A stretch of 54,036 nt of DNA from Gammaproteobacteria bacterium (GTDB taxonomy: Bacteria > Pseudomonadota > Gammaproteobacteria > Pseudomonadales > Azotimanducaceae), in the NCBI GenBank assembly GCA_005799745.1, contig SYFY01000207.1:1-54036 (forward strand), written 5' to 3'. Each line of letters opens with the position of its first letter. Within the stretch, counting starts at the first letter, position 1. Positions 25,822 to 34,404 of the stretch are shown piece after piece. Made by a program: the position numbers and the translations under genes. Below the pieces are notes generated by a model. The model had not been told where the DNA came from. It made no database searches and saw only the letters and a list, made by a program, of their open reading frames with translations.

Positions 25822-28800
25822 GCGGCTTCATCGAATCGGCCGTCAGCCGAACGCGCACAACCATTCTTGCGCTCGTGATGATCATCATCGCGGGCGTTTA
25901 CGCCCGCATGTCGATGCCGATCGAAAACGACCCTTCGATTCAGGTGCCGTTCTTCGTCGTTAACCTGATTCATGAAGGCATCTCGCCAGAGGATTCCGAA
26001 CGGTTGCTCGTGCATCCGATGGAATTCGAGATTCGCGCAGTAGAAGGCGTCGAGGAATTCTCCGCCTACGCCTTCGAGGGCGGTGCGGCCCTCATGGTCG
26101 AGTTCGATGCAGACTACAACCTCGACAAGGCCCTCTCCGATATTCGCGAAGCGGTTGATCGCGCCAAACCAAAACTGCCGAGCACTACCGAAGAGCCGAT
26201 CATCAACGAGGAGTCGACGGACGACTTCCCGATCCTGCAGATTAGCCTCGTCGCTAACGACGTCCCTGAGCGGCTCGTCTACAACCTCGCCACCGATCTG
26301 CGCGACAAACTCGAAGCCATTCCCGACGTGCGCGACATTGAACTCAAGGGCCATCGAGAAGAACTGCTCGAAGCGGTGATCGACCCGCAGGCACTTGAGG
26401 CCTACCAGATCTCCGGCGAAGAGCTGATGAGCACCGTCATCCGTAACAACCGCCTGATCCCCGCGGGCGCACTCGATACCGGCGCTGGCCGTTTCTCGGT
26501 GAAGATCCCGAGCGTGATCGAAGAAGCCAAGGATCTCTTCGACCTACCCATCAAGGCCAAAGATGGTGTGGTCGTCACGCTGCGTGATGTCGCCACCATT
26601 CGTCGCACGTTTAAGGACCGTAACACCTACGCCCGTGTGAACGGTCGTGATGCCATCACCCTTGAACTGGTGAAACGGAATGAAGCCAACATCATCGACA
26701 CCATCAGCGCCGCCAAGAAGGTCGTCGAAGATTTCCGCGATCGAGTCCCACAAAAAGTAGAACTCTTCTATACCCAGGACCAGGCACCGTTCGCGTCCAA
26801 TCAGGTCGCTGAACTCGAAGGCAATATCCTCTGGTCACTCGCACTGGTAATGATCGTGACAGTTGCTGCCATGGGTTTTCGCAGCGGTGTCATCGTCGGG
26901 CTTGGTATTCCGGTGTCGTTCCTGTTTGCCATCATCTTCCTCAACATGATGGGCTACACCTTCAACTTCATGGTGATGTTCGGTATGTTGCTGGGCCTCG
27001 GCATGTTGATCGATGGCGCCATCGTCGTGACGGAATATGCAGACCGAAAGATGGTCGAAGGGTATTCCCCACACAGCGCCTACGTGCTCTCGGCGAAACG
27101 CATGTTCTGGCCGGTGGTGGCATCGACAGCAACGACCCTCGCCGCTTTCCTTCCCCTGATGTTCTGGCCAGGCATCTCCGGCAAGTTCATGAGCTACCTT
27201 CCAGTTACTGTGTTTACGGTGCTGACCGGGTCATTGTTGTACGCCCTCGTCTTTGGTCCGGTACTTGGAGCACTCTTCGGCAAAGCGGGTGCAAGTGATG
27301 AAATCACGCTCAAGACCCTGCAGGAGCTCGAAGAAGGGGACCCAACCAAACTCCGTGGATTCACGGGGGCCTATGCCCGATTTCTGACGCTCGCCACGAG
27401 GCACTCGTTCACGACACTGGCGCTGGCGGTCATTACCCTGGTCACGTCATTCTGGGCGTATGGCCAATACGGCAAGGGCATGATGTTCATGTCGGACGCC
27501 GAGCCACAGTTTGGCATCGTGACGATTCGCGCACGGGGCAATCTCGCCGCTGTCGAGATCGACTCACTGGTTCGTGAAGTGGAAGCGGAGGTGCTCGAAG
27601 TAGAAGGCATTCTCAGTACCAATACGCAGACGCTCGTTTCCGGTGGTCCCTCACGCAGTGGCTTCGACCGCGTCGGGATGATCTTCCTGGAGCTCCAGGA
27701 ACAACGTTCCCTGAAACAGACCGGTACGGAGATCTTTGGTGAAATCCGTGAGCGGACGAAAGACCTCGCCGGCGTTGTGGTTGAAATCGAAGAGATGGAA
27801 CAAGGGCCTCGCACCGGCAAACCCATCCGGATCGAATTCTCCTCCCATTCGCGTGAGGTGCTGGAACCGGCGGTCGCGAAAGTCGCGCAATACATCAAGG
27901 ACAACGTTCCCGAAGCGGTGGACATCGACGATACCCGTTCACTGCCGGGTCTCGAGTGGCAACTCACTGTGGATCGCGCCCAGGCTGCGCTCTTTGGTGC
28001 GGACGTTTCCCAGGTCGGCATGGCAGTTCAGCTGATTACCAATGGTGTCATGGTGGGCGAGTACCGCCCGGAAAAAGCGGACGATGCGGTGGATATCCGC
28101 GTTCGGTACCCCGCTGAGTACAGGGGTCTGAGCGCCCTCGATCAACTGCGTATCACCACACGCTCTGGGCTCGTCCCGATCTCGAACTTCGTAAAGACGG
28201 AACCGGCACCGAACGTTGACACCCTGCAGCGAATGGACGGTATCCCGGTGGAATACATCCGCGCCAATGTCCAAAGTGGTGTGCTTGCGGATGCCGTGGT
28301 GAAGCAGCTTAAAAAATGGGTACAGGATCAGAACTGGGATCCTCGCCTGACCATCGACTTCCGTGGTGCCAACGAAGAGCAGGAAGAGGCGATGGCCTTC
28401 GTGGGTGTCGCCTTCCTGTTGTCGCTGCTTTTGATCTTCGGTTTGCTTGTTACCCAGTTCAACAGCATCTATCAATCTGCGCTCATTCTCTTCGCGGTCG
28501 TCTTCTCAACCGCCGGTGTGCTCGTCTGGTTGATCATCTCGCAACAACCCTTCTCGGCGATCCTCACCGGCATCGGCATCGTTGCACTGGCCGGTATCGT
28601 CGTGAACAACAACATCATCCTCATCGATGCCTACAACCATCTGCGCAAGGAACATCCGGAACTCGACTATGTACAGCTGGTGGTTCGTACCGGAGCGCAA
28701 CGTCTGCGTCCGGTGATGTTGACGACCATCACTACCATCTTCGGCATGTTGTCACTGGCGATGAATGTCTCCATCGACATCGTCGCGCGTGAGGTGGCCT

Positions 28801-28982
28801 ACGGAAGTCAGATGTCGATGTTCTGGGTGCCGTTGTCCCAGGCCCTTGTTTCCGGACTCGCGGTCTCCACGATGCTGACCCTCATCACGACTCCTGCACT
28901 GCTCGCCATGCCCCATCAGTTCCGCGCTTTCAGAGGACGCATGCGACAGCGGTTTTCCAGGACAACACCCGCGCCCGCGTGA
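25818..28982 (+). CDS. RND-family efflux transporter
   Basis: A 1054-residue inner-membrane RND pump with the expected two repeats of one plus five transmembrane helices around large periplasmic loops. The TM4 motif reads GMLIDGAIVVTEYADR: the first of the two proton-relay Asp residues is present, the second is Gly. The TM10 segment is GIVVNNNIILIDAYN, with Asn where AcrB has Lys940. The conserved RLRPVMLTTITTIFGMLSLA follows. These features place it in the HAE-like clade outside AcrB; the substrate cannot be told. It is translationally coupled to its adaptor. Confidence 0.94.
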   Translation: MSGFIESAVSRTRTTILALVMIIIAGVYARMSMPIENDPSIQVPFFVVNLIHEGISPEDSERLLVHPMEFEIRAVEGVEEFSAYAFEGGAALMVEFDADYNLDKALSDIREAVDRAKPKLPSTTEEPIINEESTDDFPILQISLVANDVPERLVYNLATDLRDKLEAIPDVRDIELKGHREELLEAVIDPQALEAYQISGEELMSTVIRNNRLIPAGALDTGAGRFSVKIPSVIEEAKDLFDLPIKAKDGVVVTLRDVATIRRTFKDRNTYARVNGRDAITLELVKRNEANIIDTISAAKKVVEDFRDRVPQKVELFYTQDQAPFASNQVAELEGNILWSLALVMIVTVAAMGFRSGVIVGLGIPVSFLFAIIFLNMMGYTFNFMVMFGMLLGLGMLIDGAIVVTEYADRKMVEGYSPHSAYVLSAKRMFWPVVASTATTLAAFLPLMFWPGISGKFMSYLPVTVFTVLTGSLLYALVFGPVLGALFGKAGASDEITLKTLQELEEGDPTKLRGFTGAYARFLTLATRHSFTTLALAVITLVTSFWAYGQYGKGMMFMSDAEPQFGIVTIRARGNLAAVEIDSLVREVEAEVLEVEGILSTNTQTLVSGGPSRSGFDRVGMIFLELQEQRSLKQTGTEIFGEIRERTKDLAGVVVEIEEMEQGPRTGKPIRIEFSSHSREVLEPAVAKVAQYIKDNVPEAVDIDDTRSLPGLEWQLTVDRAQAALFGADVSQVGMAVQLITNGVMVGEYRPEKADDAVDIRVRYPAEYRGLSALDQLRITTRSGLVPISNFVKTEPAPNVDTLQRMDGIPVEYIRANVQSGVLADAVVKQLKKWVQDQNWDPRLTIDFRGANEEQEEAMAFVGVAFLLSLLLIFGLLVTQFNSIYQSALILFAVVFSTAGVLVWLIISQQPFSAILTGIGIVALAGIVVNNNIILIDAYNHLRKEHPELDYVQLVVRTGAQRLRPVMLTTITTIFGMLSLAMNVSIDIVAREVAYGSQMSMFWVPLSQALVSGLAVSTMLTLITTPALLAMPHQFRAFRGRMRQRFSRTTPAPA

Positions 28983-29016
28983 TCGACTCCTTCTCCTTCG
29001 AGAACGGAGCTCTCCC

Positions 29017-29039
29017 GGCTGGTCGCCTCTCGGCCAGCC
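29017..29039 (+). terminator. Hairpin after the RND pump gene
   Basis: GGCTGGTCG and CGGCCAGCC form a 9-bp stem (one G-U pair) with a 5-nt loop, 35 bp after the pump stop and 15 bp before the next GTG. It lacks a T-run and may only attenuate transcription into the next gene; it could also hide that gene's ribosome site. Confidence 0.4.
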
Positions 29040-29054
29040 TGTTAACCTCGCCCC

Positions 29055-31625
29055 GTGGAATGGATACTGCCGCTTGAGCGGATCAACCTAAGATCGGTGT
29101 TATCGACCGGCGGTAAAGCTGCCCGGTTGGGTGCCTTGTTACAGGCGGGCTTCAATGTGCCTGGCGGCTTTGTCATCACCGCCGATGCCTTTCAGCTGCA
29201 CCACCCTGTCCTTCTTGAAGAACCGCCACCGCCACCCATTTTGACGTCAGCCTTTCGCACCGCCTTGGCGGAAGCCTTTCAAGGTCATTTTGCGGCCGAT
29301 GAGCAGGTCGCCGTACGCAGCTCGGCCATTGACGAAGACGGTGCCGGCATGAGTTTCGCCGGTCAGCACGCGACCTACTACTACATCACTGCAGATCGTT
29401 TGGAACAGGCCGTCATCGATTGTTGGCGATCCCTCTGGAGCCCGGCTGCACAAGCCTATCGGCAGGTCTGGGACCAGGCGATGCATCCCATGGCCGTCAT
29501 CGTACAAAGGCTCGTTCGTGCCGAACGCTCCGGCGTGTGTTTTTCCCGTGATCCGCTCGATCCCGTGCCAGGGACAGTCGTGATCGAAGCGAGTTGGGGT
29601 CTCGGAGCCGCCCTGGTCGATGGACGGGTGCAACCGGACCGCCTCAAAGTCAATGAATCAGGCGCCATCGTTGAACTTCAGATCGGCGACAAACAGGTGA
29701 TGGTGCCAGCGTCACTTCCCGATCCGACCCAGTCGCGCCTCGACCCTGTACCTGAACATCTACGCACCGCCCCGGTGCTTACAGATCGAGAAGCGATTGC
29801 GTTGCACGAAGCCACAGAACAAATCGAAGTACTGTTCGATCAACCAGTAGACGTGGAGTGGGCATGGGATGCGCGTGGCCTGCATATCCTGCAAGCACGA
29901 CCCATCACGTCGGTGGCCGCACCACCCGTCATCGATCAGCGACTCGTGCTGTTTAAACCGGTCGCCGAAAACTTCTCCGAACCGATGACGCCGATGAGCG
30001 TCGACCTCTTCGCATCCATCCTGCCGCGTGTGGGCCGCTTTGTTCGGGGGCGACTCTATCTCGACTTCGATGCAGTCAAGCCACTGCTCCCAGTCAAGGC
30101 GAGTGATGCCGAGCTGGTCGACATCCTGTTGCTGCGTCGAACCCCCGAGAAACTCAGTCTTTCATTCCCACGTTTTTTGGCATCGTCGGGACTGGGCGTT
30201 GTGGCGTGGCTCGGATTCGGTACGTTCTGGGCACGCAGCGCACGAGTGTCGCCTGATGCGCTCGAGCAGCTATTCGTCCCATGGCTCAAACAACTGTCTG
30301 ACGAATCCCCTCTGCCGGTGTCCGCTTTTATGCGTCGTGCATTTTTCGGGCGCTCCCCATTCGCACCGGTTTGGCAGTTCATCCTGCAGCTCAATATTTC
30401 CGCAGGCCGCTACTTTCTGCTGCTCGGATTTTTGCGGGAGTTGATTGCGCGTTTCGCGCCACGCTTCAACCTGGAGCTTCTGGGTGATCTCGTCCACAAC
30501 GATGCGGACATGTGGAGTAAACGGATGGTCGCGGACGTGACCTCGCTCGCGCGGATTGCGAGTGAAAGCGCGGACAGCCATGAAGCACTGAGTGCACACC
30601 AGCTCGTGGAGAAGGTGCGCATGCTGTCGCCGGAGCACCCTTTCCTGGTGGCCCTCGGTCGATTCTTGACACGATTCGGACATCGGGGTCCTCGTGAAAT
30701 CGACCTCAGTACACCACGCTGGCGGGAAGATGTGACACCACTGCTCATCATGGTGCGCAACCAGATGTTGCACGGCACTACCAATGAAGATGATCGCTAC
30801 GCCCGTCATCTGGTCGCCCGGGATCAACTCCGCAAGGCGATGCCTTCGGCGCTGATGCGCCGAGCCGCTGCACTGCTGCTGCGCCGCATACGCTATTTCA
30901 TGACCCTTCGTGAAAACACGCGCCACTACCACACGATGGTCTTCGATGCGGTGCGTACTCGTCTGCTTGCGACGGAACATGAATTGCGCAGTGAAAATAA
31001 ACTCAACTGTGCGGGTGACATCTTCTTTTTGCGTTGGCATGAAGTTGAATCACTGCGAACGGGACGTGTCGAAGCACGCGAAATTTCGACGCTGATCCGT
31101 GAACGGCGTATTGCCCATCTCCGGGAAACCCGCGCACTTCCACCGGAGACGTTCGGCATCAGGCTGCCCAAGAGCAAGACTCCCGATGATGCCAACACGC
31201 TGGCGGGACAATGTGCCTGTGGCGGCGACGTGATCGGTATCGCCCGCATCGTGCTTCGATCAGATCAAGCCCATGACCTGAAGCCCGGTGAAATCATGAT
31301 CGCGCCCTACACTGACCTCACGTGGACACCTTTGTTTCCATCACTCGCCGGCATCGTCGTCGGCATCGGCAGCTACCTCTCGCACGCGGGTACAATAGCC
31401 CGCGAATACCGCGTACCTTGCCTCGTGGATGTGAAAGGTTGCATCGAGAAGGTTCCGGATGGGCAGCGGATTCGACTCAATGCGAGCGAGGGCTATGTGG
31501 AACTTTTGCATGATCTGGATGAGCCTGTCGACGAGACAGAAGGCGAGTCCGACGAACTTCCACCCATCACGACGATGGATTCGGCTCGCAAGATAGCCCT
31601 CGATCTGATTGAGGCCTACAAGTGA
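29055..31625 (+). CDS. PEP-synthase/rifampin-phosphotransferase-like dikinase
   Basis: An 856-residue protein with the three-part layout of rifampin phosphotransferase and phosphoenolpyruvate synthase. Residues 1-300 are the ATP-grasp domain (STGGKAARLGALLQAGFNVP, VAVRSSAIDEDGAGMSFAGQ, LQARPITSV). The middle ~450 residues match no family I recognise. The swivelling phospho-His domain has GSYLSHAGTIAREYRVPCL, with the transferred phosphate on His777. PEP synthase would have a C-terminal TIM barrel; here the protein ends soon after the His domain, so a phosphotransferase acting on another molecule is likelier. The start is GTG 29055 with no ribosome site visible. The RND pump directly upstream makes a drug-resistance role possible. 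Confidence 0.88.
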   Translation: MEWILPLERINLRSVLSTGGKAARLGALLQAGFNVPGGFVITADAFQLHHPVLLEEPPPPPILTSAFRTALAEAFQGHFAADEQVAVRSSAIDEDGAGMSFAGQHATYYYITADRLEQAVIDCWRSLWSPAAQAYRQVWDQAMHPMAVIVQRLVRAERSGVCFSRDPLDPVPGTVVIEASWGLGAALVDGRVQPDRLKVNESGAIVELQIGDKQVMVPASLPDPTQSRLDPVPEHLRTAPVLTDREAIALHEATEQIEVLFDQPVDVEWAWDARGLHILQARPITSVAAPPVIDQRLVLFKPVAENFSEPMTPMSVDLFASILPRVGRFVRGRLYLDFDAVKPLLPVKASDAELVDILLLRRTPEKLSLSFPRFLASSGLGVVAWLGFGTFWARSARVSPDALEQLFVPWLKQLSDESPLPVSAFMRRAFFGRSPFAPVWQFILQLNISAGRYFLLLGFLRELIARFAPRFNLELLGDLVHNDADMWSKRMVADVTSLARIASESADSHEALSAHQLVEKVRMLSPEHPFLVALGRFLTRFGHRGPREIDLSTPRWREDVTPLLIMVRNQMLHGTTNEDDRYARHLVARDQLRKAMPSALMRRAAALLLRRIRYFMTLRENTRHYHTMVFDAVRTRLLATEHELRSENKLNCAGDIFFLRWHEVESLRTGRVEAREISTLIRERRIAHLRETRALPPETFGIRLPKSKTPDDANTLAGQCACGGDVIGIARIVLRSDQAHDLKPGEIMIAPYTDLTWTPLFPSLAGIVVGIGSYLSHAGTIAREYRVPCLVDVKGCIEKVPDGQRIRLNASEGYVELLHDLDEPVDETEGESDELPPITTMDSARKIALDLIEAYK

Positions 31626-31888
31626 CCGCAGTACTCACCCTCGTGCTGTTGCCGTTTGCGAGCTTGTTTTGGGGATCCGTGCTGGCGCTGCGTGATGGCG
31701 GTGCCGTGGTCTGGGAGTGGGTGCGTGTGCTTTTTCTCGCTTCGATGTTTCTCGGACTACTGATCACCTTGCCGGAACACGCGCCGATGGCGCTGTCGAT
31801 CGCCCTGGGGCTGATCGTGGTGATGCAGATAGCGGGGTTCTTTGCCTGGCGGCTGTTTGGTGCGGGTGTACCGGTCGACGACCAGTGA
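31622..31888 (+). CDS. Small hydrophobic membrane protein
   Basis: An 88-residue protein with three likely transmembrane segments (LTLVLLPFASLFWGSVLAL, VLFLASMFLGLLITL, ALSIALGLIVVMQIAGFFAW) and no recognised domain. Its GTG start overlaps the dikinase stop (GTGA), so it is translated from the same message and is probably a partner or membrane anchor of that enzyme. The overlap and clean hydrophobic pattern support it as a real gene. A hairpin follows 10 bp after the stop. Confidence 0.75.
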   Translation: MTAVLTLVLLPFASLFWGSVLALRDGGAVVWEWVRVLFLASMFLGLLITLPEHAPMALSIALGLIVVMQIAGFFAWRLFGAGVPVDDQ

Positions 31889-31897
31889 CTCTACCGG

Positions 31898-31916
31898 GCC
31901 GCTGAAAAAAAGCGGC
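31898..31916 (+). terminator. Terminator-like hairpin after the dikinase operon
   Basis: GCCGCT and AGCGGC enclose a 7-nt loop GAAAAAA, 10 bp after the stop of the small membrane protein. The stem is short and the T-run is missing, but it overlaps the start of a much larger stem (31914-31980), so alternative foldings are possible. Confidence 0.45.
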
Positions 31917-31980
31917 TCCGACAGCACCGGTTAGGGAGAGGGGGAGGGGGAGAGACCCAGATACCGATGCTGCCGGAGCC
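31914..31980. repeat. Long imperfect hairpin with purine-rich G-tract loop
   Basis: The 17-nt arms at 31914-31930 and 31964-31980 match at 15 of 17 positions. The 33-nt loop is almost purely purine, with G3, G5 and G5 runs that could form a G-quadruplex. It lies in the 202-bp gene-free stretch between the dikinase operon and the convergent CitE-like gene. It may be a terminator, an RNA-stability element or a small RNA end. The remaining 110 bp to 32090 show nothing else. Confidence 0.5.
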
Positions 31981-32090
31981 TGCAGGCGGTGATGGTCATT
32001 CCATTCCGTGAATGCCCGCCGCCTGCATTAGGTATAGCAGCCTTTTAGGATCCTGCCGGGAAGTCCGTTTAGGTCTCATTTATGTCTAGG

Positions 32091-32945
32091 TTACGTCCGT
32101 GAAGCGAGCGCTTCAGCGTATGCCACCACCCGCTCCGCTTCCGCGGCGTGCAGGTTTTCGACCAGATTGCCATCCAGTACCGCAACACCCTTCCCTGCTG
32201 CTAACGCCTCTTTCCAAACCCGCAGCACCGCGCGCGCATGGTCGAGACCACTGGCATCGATGCCATAAACCTCATTGGCGATATCCACCTGTGTCGGGTG
32301 AATCAAGGTGCGACCATCAAAGCCCATGGCGTGACCGGCACCGCAACTCTCCCGGAAAGACTCGAGGTTACGAAAGTCGAGGTGAACACCATCGAGGATC
32401 ACTTTGCCCGATGCGCGTGCCGCGAGGATGCACTGCTGCAACGCGTAGTGCAGGTTGCTACGCGAAGGTGTGTGGGTCGCGCGCAGTTCCTTAACAAGAT
32501 CACTCGTGCCCATAATCAGCGCCTCGACTCTGGGATGTGCTGCAAGCTGTCGCGAATCGAGCACACCGACGGGTGTTTCGATCATGATCCATAGTTTGAG
32601 TGTCGCCGCGCCTAAACGATCCAGTTCTGCGGCGATGGCATCGATCTGGGCAAGACGTTCGATCTTGGGGAAAACTAGTGCTGCTGCACCAGACATTGCG
32701 AATGCCGCGAGGTCGTCTTTTCCCCACGGTGTTTCAAGACCATTGCAACGCACCAAAAGTTCGCGATAACCGTACGCGCCGCTTGCGAGCGATTCGGCAA
32801 CCTGGGTCCGCGCAAGGGTCTTCGCGTCCGGCGCTACGGCGTCTTCCAGATCAAAGATGATCGAATCACACGGCAAAGTGCAGGCTTTTTCCATAGCGCG
32901 TGCATTCGCACCAGGCATGTAAAGAACGGATCTTCGGGGTTTCAT
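32091..32945 (-). CDS. CitE-like/HpcH-HpaI family CoA-ester lyase
   Basis: A 284-residue TIM-barrel protein of the citrate lyase beta-subunit-like family, which cleaves or forms C-C bonds in malyl-, citramalyl- or related CoA esters using Mg2+. The N-terminal RRSVLYMPGANARAMEKA and DSIIFDLEDAVAPDAK, with metal-binding acids, are diagnostic. LWIMIETPVGVLDSRQ supplies a further Glu ligand, and FDGRTLIHPTQVDIANEVY is the C-terminal signature. I chose ATG 32945 because homology begins there; the frame extends to 32984. It is last of three minus-strand genes with the SDR and the CMD-like protein. Confidence 0.9.
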   Translation of the reverse strand: MKPRRSVLYMPGANARAMEKACTLPCDSIIFDLEDAVAPDAKTLARTQVAESLASGAYGYRELLVRCNGLETPWGKDDLAAFAMSGAAALVFPKIERLAQIDAIAAELDRLGAATLKLWIMIETPVGVLDSRQLAAHPRVEALIMGTSDLVKELRATHTPSRSNLHYALQQCILAARASGKVILDGVHLDFRNLESFRESCGAGHAMGFDGRTLIHPTQVDIANEVYGIDASGLDHARAVLRVWKEALAAGKGVAVLDGNLVENLHAAEAERVVAYAEALASRT

Positions 32946-32976
32946 CTCGGAACTCTCTTCAAGCGGTCGTTGTCTC

Positions 32977-33771
32977 TCAGCCAATCATCGCGGCCTGGCC
33001 TCCATCCACCGGCAAACACACCCCGGTGATGAACCTGGCTTCATCGGACGCGAGGAACAACGCTGCATTCGCCACATCCCAGGCGCTGCCCATCTTGCCA
33101 CCCAGTGGCACCATCGAATCGCGTTGGGCAATGAGTTCGGCGCGATCACGTCCTGCAGCCACATAACCTTCGATGGCCATGGGCGTGTTCATGAGCCCCG
33201 GCATGATGACGTTCGCGCGAATGTTGTATTTCGCATTGCCCGTCGCCAACGCATGGGTATAGGCGTTCAGAGCCGCTTTTGAAGTTTTGTAGGCCACAAT
33301 CGCCACCGCACAGACAGCAGCAACCGAAGAGATGTTGGTGATCACGCCATGACCTTGGACACGCATGGGCGCGAGCGCTTCCCGGCAACTCAACATGATG
33401 CCCTTCATGTTGACGTCGAAAATGCGATCCCACACTTCTTCGGTCATGGTGGCAGCCGAACGATCACCTGCACCGATGCCAACGTTGTTGTGCAGGATGT
33501 CGACCCGCCCATAACGCTCCACGCACGTTGCGACGAAACGGCTGCAATCTGCAGCCTTCGTGATGTCGGCTTCGCACGCTGAAGCCACGCCACCTTCTTG
33601 CGTGATCAGTTCTACGGTGTCTTCCGCCGACTTCAGACGTCGATCAACGACCAGCACTTTCGCGCCTTCCTGCGCAAACCGTATGGCAGTCGCACGACCG
33701 TTGCCGATGGTTTCACCGGGCGTTTGTCCGCCGCCGGTGACGATGGCGATCTTGCCGCTTAGACGTCCCAT
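32977..33771 (-). CDS. Short-chain dehydrogenase/reductase (SDR)
   Basis: A 264-residue classical SDR that oxidises or reduces an alcohol/ketone with NAD(P)(H). The cofactor motif is KIAIVTGGGQTPGETIGNG, where a short insertion widens the usual TGxxxGxG loop. The structural motif is HNNVGIGAGD (NNAG-like) and the catalytic Tyr and Lys are in AYKTSKAALNAY. The C-terminal FITGVCLPVDGGQAAM is typical. It overlaps the CMD-like gene upstream by 13 nt and is followed 31 bp later by the CitE-like gene. Confidence 0.92.
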   Translation of the reverse strand: MGRLSGKIAIVTGGGQTPGETIGNGRATAIRFAQEGAKVLVVDRRLKSAEDTVELITQEGGVASACEADITKAADCSRFVATCVERYGRVDILHNNVGIGAGDRSAATMTEEVWDRIFDVNMKGIMLSCREALAPMRVQGHGVITNISSVAAVCAVAIVAYKTSKAALNAYTHALATGNAKYNIRANVIMPGLMNTPMAIEGYVAAGRDRAELIAQRDSMVPLGGKMGSAWDVANAALFLASDEARFITGVCLPVDGGQAAMIG

Positions 33772-34313
33772 CCCGGCAACCCCGCGTCCGCTTGAACACC
33801 AAAACTATTGAGCGCCATCGACACCAGGTTGTACTGGCCGATGGTGAACACCACATCCATCATCTGCTTCGTGTTGTAGATTTTTGACAAGCCGGCCCAC
33901 GTGGCATCGCTGACATGCGCATCGCTGTGTAACTCGTCGGTCGCTTGCAGTAGCAGACGATCAAGGTCTGAAAGGCCAGCTGTGGTCGGTCCGGTCTTGC
34001 ACGACCGAATTTCCGCATCCGTCATGCCTGCTTGCCTGGCGATCAGGACATGCTGACCCCACTCGTAGCCGGATTGGCAGAGGTAGCCGATGCGCAGAAT
34101 GATGAGTTCCCGTTCACGAACGGCGAGTGTCGATTTACCGAGGATGTGGTTCGCAAACACCATCCAGCGTTTGGCCAGTTCTGGATGATTCGACATGGTT
34201 TTGAAGATGTTGAAGACCCGGCCGGTCTTGGTGAACGGCTTCATGAGCTCGGTGGCTTCCGGACTCCATTGGTCCGCTTCAAGTGCGGGTATACGTGGCG
34301 CTTTGAGTCGCAT
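33759..34313 (-). CDS. Carboxymuconolactone-decarboxylase/AhpD-like protein
   Basis: A 184-residue all-helical protein of the CMD superfamily. The core is AVRERELIILRIGYLCQSGYEWGQHVLIAR. AhpD-type members have a CxxC pair before the EWxxH; here only one Cys remains (LCQSGYEW), so it probably lacks peroxidase activity and resembles the decarboxylase-like or unknown branch. DVVFTIGQYNLVSMALNSFG is the conserved C-terminal helix. It leads the SDR and CitE-like genes, which suggests catabolism of a small carboxylic acid. Confidence 0.85.
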   Translation of the reverse strand: MRLKAPRIPALEADQWSPEATELMKPFTKTGRVFNIFKTMSNHPELAKRWMVFANHILGKSTLAVRERELIILRIGYLCQSGYEWGQHVLIARQAGMTDAEIRSCKTGPTTAGLSDLDRLLLQATDELHSDAHVSDATWAGLSKIYNTKQMMDVVFTIGQYNLVSMALNSFGVQADAGLPGWDV

Positions 34314-34404
34314 CAGGTCTCTCTCCCCTTTAGGAACTGTCAGCGCCTGACTATACGTCGATCAGTGGACGATGTGGGAATGCGGCTGGCACAGCCCGGA
34401 TGAA

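Noticed and set aside
27371..28021. Minus-strand open frame (216 codons) opposite the RND pump
   Set aside because: Ser/Arg-rich shadow of the pump gene without start signal or family.
30270..31040. Long minus-strand open frame (256 codons) opposite the dikinase gene
   Set aside because: It lies wholly within a well-supported gene, has no domain or ribosome site, and its composition is that of a GC-rich antisense frame.
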